64,000 nt of DNA from Granulosicoccus antarcticus IMCC3135 (GCF_002215215.1 NZ_CP018632.1:1320001-1384000), one strand, 5' to 3'; positions 36,747-46,197 are shown, numbered from the stretch's first letter. The notes: generated from the letters alone by a model not told the origin. A program made the numbers and translations.

Positions 36747-37928
36747 ATGGATTTGAAGGTCGCCAAGCGATTCATGGATGAGCTGTTAGTCAGTCTGCAC
36801 AAGAAAGGCGGGTCTGATCTGTTCATCATCGCCGGAGCTCCGCCTTCGATGCGTATCCACGGCAAGGTAACTCCTGTCATGGAGAAGAAGCTGACCGCTG
36901 AACATACTCTGGCGCTGACGCAATGCCTCATGACCGACGCCGAGCGTGCGGATTTCAAGAAAACCAAGGAGTGCAATTTCGCCATTGCTCTGCCCAAGAT
37001 TTCTCGATTTCGTGTCAACGCTCTGGTGCAGCGGGGCAGTGCGGGTCTGGTTGTGCGAATCATTCCTAACGAGATACCCAGCTTCGCCGACCTGCATATG
37101 CCCGATATTCTCACTCAGGTAGCCATGAGCAAGCGTGGTCTGGTCATTTTTGTGGGTGGTACCGGTTCGGGCAAGTCCACCAGTCTTGCGGCAATGATCG
37201 ACTACCGGAATGAAAATTCCAACGGTCACATCATCACCATTGAGGATCCGGTGGAATTTGTGCATCACCACAAGGGTTGTATTGTCACCCAGCGTGAGGT
37301 CGGCACGGATACCGAGTCGTTTGAAATTGCTCTGAAGAACACATTGCGACAGGCACCCGATGTCATTCTCATCGGAGAAATACGCGATCAGAAGACGATG
37401 GAGCACGCCATTGCATTTGCCGAGACCGGGCATCTGTGTCTGGCCACCTTGCACGCGAACAATACCAATCAGGCGCTGGACAGAATCATCAACTTTTTCC
37501 CAGAAACCAGGCACAAGCAGTTATTGCTTGACCTGTCTTTGAATGTCAAGGCTTTCATTTCACAGCGCTTGTTGCCTACGCCCAGTGGTAAAGGGCGTCG
37601 AGCCGCGGTGGAAGTGCTACTCAATACGCCGTTGATGTCGGACATGATCATGAAAGGTGAAGTTCACGAGATCAAGGGCCTGATGAAGAAGAGTAAGGAT
37701 CAGGGAATGCAGACCTTTGATCAGGCGCTGTTCGACCTGCTCGGTAAAAACGCCATCACTATCGAAGAGGCCATGCGTAATGCGGATTCGGTGAACGATC
37801 TGCGTCTGCGTATCAAGCTTGCTGGCGGCGGTTCATCAGAGGTGGATGACATGATCAGCAATTCGATGAGCCTGGAGGATGACGGTATGGATGATGCCTC
37901 CGGTGGCGGTGCGCGAAAAACCGGATAG
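36747..37928 (+). CDS. pilU: PilT-like ATPase PilU
   Basis: A 393-residue PilT paralog. Walker A is VGGTGSGKSTSLAAMIDYRN near residue 140, with Walker B RQAPDVILIGEIRDQKTMEH. It has the PilU features of VKAFISQRLLPTPSGKGRRA and a Gly/Ser-rich acidic C-terminal tail (SLEDDGMDDASGGG). PilU supports retraction and works only with PilT in studied species. A stem-loop lies just past the stop, so pilT-pilU is probably a two-gene unit. Confidence 0.94.
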   Translation: MDLKVAKRFMDELLVSLHKKGGSDLFIIAGAPPSMRIHGKVTPVMEKKLTAEHTLALTQCLMTDAERADFKKTKECNFAIALPKISRFRVNALVQRGSAGLVVRIIPNEIPSFADLHMPDILTQVAMSKRGLVIFVGGTGSGKSTSLAAMIDYRNENSNGHIITIEDPVEFVHHHKGCIVTQREVGTDTESFEIALKNTLRQAPDVILIGEIRDQKTMEHAIAFAETGHLCLATLHANNTNQALDRIINFFPETRHKQLLLDLSLNVKAFISQRLLPTPSGKGRRAAVEVLLNTPLMSDMIMKGEVHEIKGLMKKSKDQGMQTFDQALFDLLGKNAITIEEAMRNADSVNDLRLRIKLAGGGSSEVDDMISNSMSLEDDGMDDASGGGARKTG

Positions 37929-37944
37929 CAATGTCGGCCGTTGC

Positions 37945-37973
37945 CAGGCAGCCTTTTTGTGCGGGGCTGCCTG
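37945..37973 (+). terminator. Stem-loop after pilU
   Basis: CAGGCAGCC (37945-37953) pairs perfectly with GGCTGCCTG (37965-37973); the loop begins with five T. It ends 17-45 bases beyond the pilU stop. No T run follows the right arm. Confidence 0.55.
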
Positions 37974-38059
37974 TGTTCGCGATGACTGTCTGCCAAAGCA
38001 CTACACTCAAGACGCGTTAGAATGCCAGCTCCTGAATTGGTCCGCCTGTGCTTTCTGAT

Positions 38060-39304
38060 ATGTCTCATCGCTCTTTATCCGCTCCTTCTATCGATACATT
38101 GACTGTCGAGGCCCTTGCACAGGCAAGGCAGCTCACAGGCATTGAAGGCGATGCACGCATTGTCGTGTCTCCCTACCGGTTCAATCCTCTGGGAGCACAT
38201 ATCGATCATCAGGGTGGGGCGGTGCTTGCCCGTTGCCTGAATCAATACACCATTCTGGTGTTCTGGCCGAGCGCTGACAGAAGCAGTACTGTGCATGCCT
38301 GTCTACAGCAAGGAGTCTGGCAAGACAGTCAGTTTGAACCCGAAGAGCTGGTGGAGGATCATGGTTGGGATGCCATGGCCAGAGCATCCGTTACGGCATT
38401 TGCCAATCATTCGCCCATGAGCCATGGCATCACAGCGGTGGTCACCGGGACCCTTGTCAGTGGTGGCTTGAGCTCATCTGCATCGGTTATTCTGGCCTAT
38501 CTGAGTGCATTGGCCGAAGCCAATGACGTCTGCCTGAGTCCGGTCGAACTGGTGGAGCTGGCTCGCCAGGTGGAAAATGACTACCGGGGCCTTAATAACG
38601 GAATTCAGGATCAGATGTCGATCGCTTTCGGTGAGCGGGATCATCTGTCCATATTGAATGTTGAAGAGGTCAGTGCCGAGCTTGTCGCCGACCCTGATTC
38701 GATTTCCCAGGTCTGTTTTCTGATGTGCTATTCAGGTATTTCCCGAGACCTGGCAGGCTCTCCCTTCAACACGCGTGTTGCGCAATGTCTGGAGGCGGCG
38801 CGGTTGCTCAGCTCCGATGCCGCTTCTCTGGGAGAGGTTCCGCTTGCATTGCGTACCAAGGATGCGATCGAACAATTACCGTCGATACAGGCTCGTCGTG
38901 CCCGGCATGTCTATTCGGAGATGCAACGGGTGCGTGATGGTGCGCTTGCCTGGAAATCGGGTGACTGGCAAGCCTTCGGACAGATGATGAATATGTCTTG
39001 TCAGAGTTCAATCAATGATTATGAAAGCGGCAGCGAATGGCTGATTGCTCTGCATGAGATTGCTTCGCAGTTGGAGGGGGTTTACGGAAACCGCTTCAGT
39101 GGCGGAGGGTATGGAGGTTGTTTGTTCATGCTGGTAGATGTGGAGGCTGTCGAGCAGATCGCCGATACTCTGCTGGAGCGTTATCTGGCGCGATATCCTG
39201 AATTGCAGGGCGAAGCTCGCATCATGATTGCCGAGTCCGAGAGTACCGTCAGAATCGTCAGCCCGGATTCCCTAAATTCAACATCAGTTTCCCATGGACA
39301 ATAA
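38060..39304 (+). CDS. GHMP sugar kinase resembling galacturonokinase
   Basis: A 414-residue GHMP-fold sugar kinase. The sugar-binding motif reads VSPYRFNPLGAHIDHQGGAV, unlike the RxNLIGEHxDY of galactokinase but like plant galacturonokinase (GalA-1-kinase). The ATP loop is LVSGGLSSSASVILAYL near residue 135, and the C-terminal GHMP motif is RFSGGGYGGCLFMLV. It likely phosphorylates a sugar or uronic acid at C1. The ATG at 38060 is chosen; GTG 38048 is possible. A nucleotidyltransferase overlaps its end, so the pair could make a UDP-sugar (or other NDP-sugar) from free monosaccharide. Confidence 0.75.
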   Translation: MSHRSLSAPSIDTLTVEALAQARQLTGIEGDARIVVSPYRFNPLGAHIDHQGGAVLARCLNQYTILVFWPSADRSSTVHACLQQGVWQDSQFEPEELVEDHGWDAMARASVTAFANHSPMSHGITAVVTGTLVSGGLSSSASVILAYLSALAEANDVCLSPVELVELARQVENDYRGLNNGIQDQMSIAFGERDHLSILNVEEVSAELVADPDSISQVCFLMCYSGISRDLAGSPFNTRVAQCLEAARLLSSDAASLGEVPLALRTKDAIEQLPSIQARRARHVYSEMQRVRDGALAWKSGDWQAFGQMMNMSCQSSINDYESGSEWLIALHEIASQLEGVYGNRFSGGGYGGCLFMLVDVEAVEQIADTLLERYLARYPELQGEARIMIAESESTVRIVSPDSLNSTSVSHGQ

Positions 39305-40025
39305 CAACATGAGTCATGAAGTCGTGAAAAGGGCTGTGCTTCTGGCTGCGGGCCGGGGCAAACGTCTTCAGCCTCACACTGATATCACACCCAAACCACT
39401 GCTGATACATAAAGGCAAGCCGACACTGGACTACCTGCTGGACTCATTACTGCTTGCAGGTATTGAGGAGGTGGTGCTGGTTACTCACCATCTGCACGAG
39501 CAAGTAGAACACTACGCAGCGTTGCGTTCTGCCAATCACAAGCAGCAAGTACGGTGCGTTTACCAATCACATCTGTTCGGTACCGCACATGCATTGCAGG
39601 CGGTCATTGAATCAGCACCGGATATTGTGGCTGCACCCTTTGTGCTTAGTGCAACAGATTATCTGGTTCCACGCGAGTTCTTTGGTGATCTGCTGCAGTT
39701 TCATGGTTCGCACGCAGGCGAATGCAGCGTCAGTATGAAGGAGCTGGATGCTGCGGAGCTTGCCAGTCGTTCCAGTATCAGATTCAACGACGATCAATCG
39801 ATTGCGGAAATAGTCGAAAAACCTGCAGCAGGTACAGCTCCCAGTTCTACAGGTGCGAATCTGACGTTTATATTACCGCCGGATATCATCCCTGATGTTC
39901 AAAATGTTCCGGTGTCGGAGCGTGGTGAACAGGAAGTTCAACACGCTATCAATGCCTGGATCAGTCGTGGCGGCCTGGCGTTTGGTCTGGTACAGGCAAT
40001 TCCACCCGAATGGCAGCCATCATGA
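39294..40025 (+). CDS. Sugar-1-phosphate nucleotidyltransferase
   Basis: A 243-residue enzyme of the NTP-transferase family. The activating loop is LLAAGRGKRLQPHTDITPKP near residue 15; a metal-site-like SATDYLVP and IAEIVEKPAAG follow. It is short, ending after the core domain, and lacks the left-handed helix domain of GlmU. The start overlaps the kinase gene by 11 bases; ATG 39309 is a close alternative. Translational coupling to the GHMP kinase argues that it uses that kinase's sugar-1-phosphate, perhaps galacturonate-1-P. The base and sugar are unknown. Confidence 0.82.
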   Translation: MDNNNMSHEVVKRAVLLAAGRGKRLQPHTDITPKPLLIHKGKPTLDYLLDSLLLAGIEEVVLVTHHLHEQVEHYAALRSANHKQQVRCVYQSHLFGTAHALQAVIESAPDIVAAPFVLSATDYLVPREFFGDLLQFHGSHAGECSVSMKELDAAELASRSSIRFNDDQSIAEIVEKPAAGTAPSSTGANLTFILPPDIIPDVQNVPVSERGEQEVQHAINAWISRGGLAFGLVQAIPPEWQPS

Positions 40026-40051
40026 CGTGCCATCACCAGGCGGCATCACTA

Positions 40052-41005
40052 CTAGTGATGGCCTCGTAAACGCTGAGCCGCAGTTCGGGTGAACAGCTCT
40101 CCGCTGGCAAGCCACTTGTTCAAATGCCTGCCTGGGCGGCGGTGGCGATGTCCATGGTCTGATTGAAGCAGGGATTCCAGTGAATCACCGACCGTGCTGA
40201 ATAGCTTGTCAGGTGCGTAGCTGGCCAGCCAGGCCTGGCGGGCTTCTTCACCACGATCGTGAGCCTCGTTGGCCAGAGAGCTCAGCAGACCGGGAATAGA
40301 GCTGACGCGGCGCTCCTCTACCTGAATGGCAAAGCTCCAGTCAGTCTCTGATGGCGGTGTCCATAGATCCGAGATGATCACCGGCACGCGACCGGCCTCC
40401 AGTGTTTCGTACAGTCGAATAGATGAGGTGCCGATGCCTCGCGGGCACAGAACAAACTGGCTGGATGAAATCGTACGGGCGTACTCCCGGCCACGAATCT
40501 TCATTTCAGTTTCGTCGCTATTCCAGACATTGAAGTCAGAGGTATCACGGACTAGCCCGTCCGGGTGCTTGAGCCGCATAATGGGGCGTCTGCAAGCATG
40601 GCTCATAGAGCCCATGAATGAGTACAGATAAGGTGTTTCACGATCCTCGGAGTAGACGTCGCTCACATAGGGGTTCGGTGAATACAAGTACGCACAGGCA
40701 CGATGACGTGCGGTGTCGATATGTCGCTTGGACAGGCAGCAATACAGCCCTGGCAATATATCCCAGGGACGATCCATTTCGTTGTACATGAACACCTTGC
40801 CCGGGTAGCGTTCTACATGGGGGTGGTGCATCAGCTGACTGAAGAACAGATCATCGAACTGCGTGTTTTCAACGAACAGGATTGCGTCCGCTTCCTCAGC
40901 GTCAGCGCAGATCTGGTGTTTTCCTACGGTGTCCATGGGCGCATAGGCGCATAGTGCATCAAGACCGGTGTGCCTGTCGTAGGCGGAAGTTAGAAGGATT
41001 TTCAT
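40052..41005 (-). CDS. Exostosin-type (GT47-like) glycosyltransferase
   Basis: A 317-residue protein with the exostosin C-terminal signature SSSQFVLCPRGIGTSSIRLY followed by ETLEAGRVPVIISD near residue 200. Such domains (GT47) are common in plants and animals, where they build xylan, pectin and heparan chains, and occur sporadically in bacteria. It has no signal peptide and should act in the cytoplasm or at the membrane face. It converges on the kinase/nucleotidyltransferase pair (26 bp), with a hairpin (CATCACT/AGTGATG, 40044-40060) over its stop. Confidence 0.78.
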   Translation of the reverse strand: MKILLTSAYDRHTGLDALCAYAPMDTVGKHQICADAEEADAILFVENTQFDDLFFSQLMHHPHVERYPGKVFMYNEMDRPWDILPGLYCCLSKRHIDTARHRACAYLYSPNPYVSDVYSEDRETPYLYSFMGSMSHACRRPIMRLKHPDGLVRDTSDFNVWNSDETEMKIRGREYARTISSSQFVLCPRGIGTSSIRLYETLEAGRVPVIISDLWTPPSETDWSFAIQVEERRVSSIPGLLSSLANEAHDRGEEARQAWLASYAPDKLFSTVGDSLESLLQSDHGHRHRRPGRHLNKWLASGELFTRTAAQRLRGHH

Positions 41006-41328
41006 GTCAGGTCCAGGTGTAGTTCTGCTGCCTCATATGAAATTTATATCCATATTTGGCTAAGCTGTATATCGACGATACGCCCGTAAAATTCACTTAA
41101 CAGGCATCTATTTGTCAAAATGACTGTGAGCAGCATCACTACTACTCGATAGTGTGAAGCCATCGAATTTTTTGCAGCTGACAATTTTCAGTATTAATTC
41201 ATTGCTTGTGAGGTTCATCCCAAATGTGAATGGCAGGTGAATCAAAGCACTCTGCCAGAGCCTATTTCAATCCTGCCCGCGACATAATCAGAACACCTGA
41301 AACCTTTAGATTATCTTGCGAGTCGCGT
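41006..41328. other. 323-bp gap, AT-rich, upstream of the DUF5060 gene
   Basis: It holds divergent promoters for the exostosin-type gene (left) and the secreted DUF5060 gene (right). Bases 41040-41210 are AT-rich. An in-frame ATG at 41230 would add 33 residues to the DUF5060 protein before its signal peptide, which argues against it. Confidence 0.5.
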
Positions 41329-43794
41329 ATGCATCGTTGTCACTATTTGTTGTTTTGCTTGTCTTTGGCTCTGGGCACAGTGTCTTCCCAGGCGTTCGCC
41401 GCAACAATCAATGGTGAGCTGTTCAAGTGGCATCCTGTGGAAATCGATTTCACCGGGCCGCTTGCCAGCGAGGCAGATACATCACCCAATCCCTTTCTGG
41501 ATTATCGTCTGACAGTTGAATTGACGAGCCCGTCAGGCAAGGTAACGAGGGTTCCGGGATATTTTGCCGGTGATGGACAGGGGCATGGTCGCGGGAATAT
41601 CTGGCGTGCACGCTTTTCTGCGGATGAAGTTGGGCAGTGGCATTATCACGCGCTCATACATAGCGGTTCTGAAATCGCTCTCAGTCTATCGCTCGATGAG
41701 GGTCTGGAGATCGAGCTGACGGGCAGTAGCGGTGATATGCAGATTGCTCCGGCACCCTACGATGCGCCTGAATTCTTGCGACATGGCAGGCTGGAATACG
41801 TGGGCGAGCATTATCTGAAGTTTCGCGACGGACCCTATTGGATCAAAGGTGGCACGGACAGCCCGGAGAATCTCCTGGGTTTTAGCGGTATTGATGGCAC
41901 GTTTGATCAAGGCGGTATAGATGAGCTGTTTTTGCACGACTACGCTGAACATCGCGGAGATTTTGTTGAAGGTGATCCTTTGTTCACACATTCGCAAACG
42001 GGCGCAGATAGCCGTGGTCTGATTGGTGCGCTCAATTATCTGGGAGCTCAAGGAGTCAATTCTGTCTTTTTTCTACCGATGAACCTGGGTGGCGATGGGC
42101 AGGATACCTATCCCTTTGTCGGGGCAAGCAAAGAGCGTTTTGATAAAACGCACTATGACATCAGTAAACTTCATCAGTGGAATCAAGTTCTGGCGCATGC
42201 CCAACGTCAGGGGATTGCGCTGAACATTGTGCTGAGCGAGACAGAAACTGCCAATGAGCAGTGGCTGGATGATGGGGCACTGGGCGTCGAACGCAAACTG
42301 TTCTTTCGAGAGCTGGTTGCTCGTTTCGGTTATCTGCTGGCTGCGAAGTGGAATCTGGGCGAGGAGAATGATTTTCCGCGGGTAGAGCTCGACAAGCATG
42401 CTGATTATCTGCAGGCATTGGATTGGAGTGGCAAACCGATTGCCGTACATACGCATATCAACCAGTTTTATCGCTACGGTGAGATCGTGGGCGACTCGCG
42501 CTATGGTGCCAGTTCGATTCAGTACGATGAGCAGTTTGCGGGGCAGTTTGTTGAGCAGTGGCGAACCAACTCGGCCAATGCTGGCCATCCCTGGGTGCTG
42601 GACATGGATGAAAATACCAATGGTCTGACACCCGAAAGCAATGCCGATCGACGTAAGCAGATTCTCTATGATGTACTTTTCAGTGGCGGCAATATCGAAT
42701 GGTATTTTGGTTACCATCCACAGCCGATAGGCGGAGATATTGATGCGGGCGACTTTCGTCAAAGAGAGTCCATGTGGCAACAGATGAGATTTGCCCGGGA
42801 GATGATGCAGAACGAGCTGCCATTTTGGGAAATGGAGCCTGCTGACTGGCGTGTATCCGGAGACAGCGATGCCTATGGCGGTGCCGAGGTGTTCGCTTTG
42901 ATGGGTGAAGCCTATGCCATTTATCTGCCTCAATCCACGGGTGCCGAAGTGCTCAACACGGGGAGCGTCAGTGGTCGGTTCGGGCTGCGTTGGTTTGATC
43001 CGAGAACCGGGGCGATGAGCAACGGTTCACAACAGTTGAGTGCCAGTGACAATCTTGCTCTGGGGTCTCCTCCTTACTCCATGGGCGAAGATTGGGTCGT
43101 GTTGATAAACCGCCTGGATCAGGCCATCGAGCAGGATGCGGTCTCGCAGAGCAGTAACGAGGCGCCAGTATTCAATGCATTGCCCGAACGCACAGTGTCC
43201 GTGGGTGAGTCTGTGTTGATTAAACTGACAGCCACCGATAGTGACGGTACTTTTCCTAGTGTAACCGTCGGTGCTTTGCCTGCTGGGATGAAGATAAACG
43301 GTCCGGGTAATGGCCTGCTGGAACTGATCTGGACAGTTCCGGGCGATGCTGCTGCCGAGTCTGTGGTTGAACTGATTGCCATTGATGCTCTGGATAGTTC
43401 ACTGAGAAGCACGCAGCAACTGATCATTAATGTGCGTGGGGGTGAAGCGGGCCTTGCTGAGACAGGCAATCCACTTATAGAGAGTTCGCCGGATGCGACC
43501 CTTCGTGATCTTGCACCAGTCTTTGAAACAATACCCTTGCAACAACTGGAAGCAGGCCGTGTTCTGGCATTGCGAGTGATCGCCAAAGGCGCTGACGGTG
43601 CCCCTCCCGCACTAATGCTTATTGACGGCCCGGAAGGGGCAGCCTTTGTCGACAATGGTGATGGTACCCGAACCTTTACCTGGCAGACCCGAGCCAGTGA
43701 TACAGGCAACCGCACAATTACGTTCATGGCTCGGGATCATGAATTGGCAAATCTGGTTTCAACACTGCAAGTTGAGGTGCAGATCACGCCTTGA
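41329..43794 (+). CDS. Secreted DUF5060/DUF4038-like putative glycoside hydrolase with Ig-like repeats
   Basis: An 821-residue exported protein. A signal peptide (YLLFCLSLALGTVSSQAFAA) is followed by a DUF5060 beta-sandwich (about 25-130; LFKWHPVEIDFTGP, then GHGRGNIWRARFSADEVGQW). A TIM-barrel-like catalytic region (about 150-570) has IKGGTDSPENLLGF, LAAKWNLGEENDF with a likely acid Glu, and HPWVLDMDENTNG. Two C-terminal Ig-like repeats (APVFNALPERTVSVGESVLI; APVFETIPLQQLEAG) end it. It resembles apiosidase/fucosidase-type families acting on complex plant or algal glycans. ATG 41329 is chosen for the signal peptide. The Kelch gene follows 74 bases later. Confidence 0.72.
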   Translation: MHRCHYLLFCLSLALGTVSSQAFAATINGELFKWHPVEIDFTGPLASEADTSPNPFLDYRLTVELTSPSGKVTRVPGYFAGDGQGHGRGNIWRARFSADEVGQWHYHALIHSGSEIALSLSLDEGLEIELTGSSGDMQIAPAPYDAPEFLRHGRLEYVGEHYLKFRDGPYWIKGGTDSPENLLGFSGIDGTFDQGGIDELFLHDYAEHRGDFVEGDPLFTHSQTGADSRGLIGALNYLGAQGVNSVFFLPMNLGGDGQDTYPFVGASKERFDKTHYDISKLHQWNQVLAHAQRQGIALNIVLSETETANEQWLDDGALGVERKLFFRELVARFGYLLAAKWNLGEENDFPRVELDKHADYLQALDWSGKPIAVHTHINQFYRYGEIVGDSRYGASSIQYDEQFAGQFVEQWRTNSANAGHPWVLDMDENTNGLTPESNADRRKQILYDVLFSGGNIEWYFGYHPQPIGGDIDAGDFRQRESMWQQMRFAREMMQNELPFWEMEPADWRVSGDSDAYGGAEVFALMGEAYAIYLPQSTGAEVLNTGSVSGRFGLRWFDPRTGAMSNGSQQLSASDNLALGSPPYSMGEDWVVLINRLDQAIEQDAVSQSSNEAPVFNALPERTVSVGESVLIKLTATDSDGTFPSVTVGALPAGMKINGPGNGLLELIWTVPGDAAAESVVELIAIDALDSSLRSTQQLIINVRGGEAGLAETGNPLIESSPDATLRDLAPVFETIPLQQLEAGRVLALRVIAKGADGAPPALMLIDGPEGAAFVDNGDGTRTFTWQTRASDTGNRTITFMARDHELANLVSTLQVEVQITP

Positions 43795-43868
43795 TTGAGC
43801 GGGCTGAAGCTGGCTTGAATCATGACGCGAACCCTAAGGCTGGTTGGGAAGATTGCCGATAGTTGAAC

Positions 43869-45098
43869 ATGAAACCCATATTGTATTTATTGACCAGCCT
43901 GATGCTGCTGGCTTCTGCACCTGTCAGTGCCGAGCAGTCTCAGGTTGAGGAATGGCAGTTGCTGCAAAGCACTGACGGTTCAAATCTGACTGCTCGTCAT
44001 GAGGCGGCGGCCGTGGTGCTCGGCGATGATATCTACCTGATGGGAGGACGGGGCAATCGGCCTGTTGAGCGCTATTCCCTGATCACCGGGCAGTGGGAAA
44101 ACCTGGGTCTTGCGCCTCTTGAGTTGCATCATGCACAGCCGGTTGTCATTGGTGATGACATCTATATTGCTGGTGCGTTTACCTGCTGTTATCCGCGTGA
44201 AACCAGCGTGGCAGAAATACATGTTCTGGACACTCTGACAAACACCTGGGATGTCGTCGGTAGCTTGCCGCCTGAGCGTGTGCGTGGCAGTACAGCTGCT
44301 GTCGTCTACTCAGGCAAACTGTATTTGCTGGGCGGTAATACACAGGGGCATGATGGTGGTGCCGTGGCGTGGTTCGACGAATATGATCCGGTTTCCGGTC
44401 AGTGGCGAATTCTGCCGGATGCACCCAACGCCCGCGATCATTTTTCTGCGGTAATGGCAGGCACCGAACTGGTCGCAGCATCCGGAAGGCAGACAACGCA
44501 ACCCAATCCTGCAGCCAATCCTGTCTCGGTCGTGGACATCTATGATTTCCAGACGGGACAATGGCGCAGCGGTGCACCGATACCTACCGTTAGAGGTGGG
44601 GCTGTGGTGGCCGCTTATGGGGTGGATGTCATCGTGGCAGGTGGTGAAATCAATACCTCCGATCTGGCATTGAATGTTGTCGAGGCTTACGATCTGAGCA
44701 AGGACGCCTGGCGCAGCTTGCCGACCATGATCAGCGGTCGGCACGGTAGCGGCGGGGGCATCTCCGGCCAACAGATGTATATGCTGTCGGGAGCTAACCT
44801 TATTGGCGGTTCGACCGAAAGCGACGATTCTGAAACGCTGCAGCTGCATGAAATGATCGTAATTGAAGAACCCGTTGAACCCGTTGAACCCGTTGAACCC
44901 GTTGAACCCGTAGATCCCGTAGATCCCGTAGATCCGGATGTCGATGAAATTGAGCCCGAAGAGCAGGGTGAAGATTCAGACGGTGAGCCGGTTTCAAGCT
45001 CCGGCGGTGGAGGGGCTTTTGAGCTGTCTATGTTGCTGTCCTTGTCAGGACTCCTGCTTTTACGCAGGCAACGTCGAAAAGGCTCTTGCTTTGCCTGA
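43869..45098 (+). CDS. Secreted Kelch-repeat protein with GlyGly-CTERM-type sorting tail
   Basis: A 409-residue protein with a signal peptide (LYLLTSLMLLASAPVSAEQ). Five or six Kelch repeats form a beta-propeller (GDDIYLMGGRGNRPVERYSL; SGKLYLLGGNTQGHDGGAV). An acidic linker of EPV/DPV triplets follows, then a Gly-rich GGGG motif, a hydrophobic helix (LSMLLSLSGLLLL) and a basic end (RRQRRK). The last three elements are the GlyGly-CTERM layout, which in other bacteria is cut by rhombosortase after export and linked to type II secretion. It likely binds glycans at the cell surface and may share a transcript with the DUF5060 gene. Confidence 0.8.
   Translation: MKPILYLLTSLMLLASAPVSAEQSQVEEWQLLQSTDGSNLTARHEAAAVVLGDDIYLMGGRGNRPVERYSLITGQWENLGLAPLELHHAQPVVIGDDIYIAGAFTCCYPRETSVAEIHVLDTLTNTWDVVGSLPPERVRGSTAAVVYSGKLYLLGGNTQGHDGGAVAWFDEYDPVSGQWRILPDAPNARDHFSAVMAGTELVAASGRQTTQPNPAANPVSVVDIYDFQTGQWRSGAPIPTVRGGAVVAAYGVDVIVAGGEINTSDLALNVVEAYDLSKDAWRSLPTMISGRHGSGGGISGQQMYMLSGANLIGGSTESDDSETLQLHEMIVIEEPVEPVEPVEPVEPVDPVDPVDPDVDEIEPEEQGEDSDGEPVSSSGGGGAFELSMLLSLSGLLLLRRQRRKGSCFA
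44868..44939 (+). repeat. Eight tandem 9-bp units encoding an EPV/DPV linker
   Basis: The first five units are gaacccgtt or gaacccgta, then two of gatcccgta and one degenerate copy. They encode five EPV, two DPV and one DPD triplet between the propeller and the C-terminal sorting tail. Near-identical DNA suggests copy-number change by slippage. Confidence 0.9.
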
Positions 45099-45143
45099 TC
45101 GGTCAGTTTAGGGTTGGCCCCTGATTCGGGCTAATGGAAATTC

Positions 45144-45605
45144 TTGACTGCTGTGTTGAAGACAATCAATCCGCTACTGAATGCCGATATTCTGTATGCC
45201 TTGGCCTCCATGGGGCATGGCGATTCAATTGTTCTGTGCGATGCCAACTTTCCAGGTGAGAGTGTCGCGCGCAAGACCTCTCTGGGACGCTTGTTACGTG
45301 TCGACGGTGCCAGCGTTGTTGAAGTCGCTGAGGCTGTACTCTCGCTGATGCCTCTGGATAATTTTATTGATGATGCTGCGCAGTGCATGGAGGTTGTCGG
45401 TGCTCCCGATGAATCACCGCAGGTGCAACGTGAGGTTCAGGCGGTCATTGATGCTAACGAGAATGAGTCGTTCAAGCTCATGCCGGTCGAGCGGTTCGCC
45501 TTCTATGCCAAGGCCAGTTCAGCTTATGCCGTTATCGCCAGTGGTGAGAGGCGCTTTTATGGCTGCTTCATACTGACTAAAGGCGTCCTGGCGCCAGAGG
45601 CCTGA
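45144..45605 (+). CDS. RbsD/FucU family sugar mutarotase, probable L-fucose mutarotase
   Basis: A 153-residue cytosolic protein of the RbsD/FucU family, which interconverts alpha and beta sugar anomers. The motifs are [20 protein letters not shown] with the conserved His, [15 protein letters not shown] and, near the C-terminus, [19 protein letters not shown]. The FucU branch (L-fucose) is favoured by length. The start is uncertain: TTG 45144 (used), GTG 45153 or TTG 45156. It follows secreted glycan-active proteins, hinting at sugar uptake and use. tdk begins seven bases downstream. Confidence 0.85.
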   Translation: MTAVLKTINPLLNADILYALASMGHGDSIVLCDANFPGESVARKTSLGRLLRVDGASVVEVAEAVLSLMPLDNFIDDAAQCMEVVGAPDESPQVQREVQAVIDANENESFKLMPVERFAFYAKASSAYAVIASGERRFYGCFILTKGVLAPEA

Positions 45606-45612
45606 GAACTCA

Positions 45613-46197
45613 GTGGCACAACTCTATTTCTATTATTCGGCCATGAATGCCGGTAAATCGACAGCGCTCCTGCAGTCTGCTCATAACTACCGTGAGCAGG
45701 GCATGCAGGTGGCTTTGTATACCGCCGCAATCGATGACCGCTATGGTCAGGGTGTTATTCGCTCCCGCATCGGTTTGCAGGAAAATGCTCTGCAGTTCGG
45801 CGATGACACCGCATTTTTCGAGCCTATCGAGCTGCAGCATCTTGATACACCGCTGGCGTGTGTCTTGGTGGACGAGGCACAGTTTCTATCTCGCCAACAA
45901 GTGGATGAGCTTGCCAAGGTGGTGGATAAACTGGATATACCCGTGTTGTGCTTCGGCATACGCACAGATTTTCAGAGTGAGATGTTTCCCGGCTCGTCCC
46001 GATTGTTAGCTATCGCAGACAAGATTCAGGAGCTCAAGACCGTTTGCACTTGCGGTCGCAAGGCGACCATGATCGTGCGCCTGGATGAATCCGGACAGAT
46101 CGTCGCTGCGGGTGATCAGGTACAGATTGGCGGTAATGATCGCTACGTTTCAAAATGCAGGCGGCATTACCGGGAGCTGATGGATGGCGCCAGTTAG
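45613..46197 (+). CDS. tdk: Thymidine kinase
   Basis: A 194-residue type II thymidine kinase. The P-loop is [20 protein letters not shown]; the DxxQF-type catalytic/Walker B motif [13 protein letters not shown] and the lasso region with zinc cysteines (CTCGRKA; SKCRRHY) follow. It phosphorylates thymidine in salvage. The start is GTG at 45613; an ATG at 45652 would drop the P-loop. It is probably translated with the upstream mutarotase (seven-base gap). A bidirectional stem-loop follows. Confidence 0.94.
   Translation: MAQLYFYYSAMNAGKSTALLQSAHNYREQGMQVALYTAAIDDRYGQGVIRSRIGLQENALQFGDDTAFFEPIELQHLDTPLACVLVDEAQFLSRQQVDELAKVVDKLDIPVLCFGIRTDFQSEMFPGSSRLLAIADKIQELKTVCTCGRKATMIVRLDESGQIVAAGDQVQIGGNDRYVSKCRRHYRELMDGAS

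Noticed and set aside
38060-39304. Ordinary galactokinase (galK)
   Set aside because: The sugar-binding motif differs from the galactokinase signature and no galE, galT or galM is nearby.
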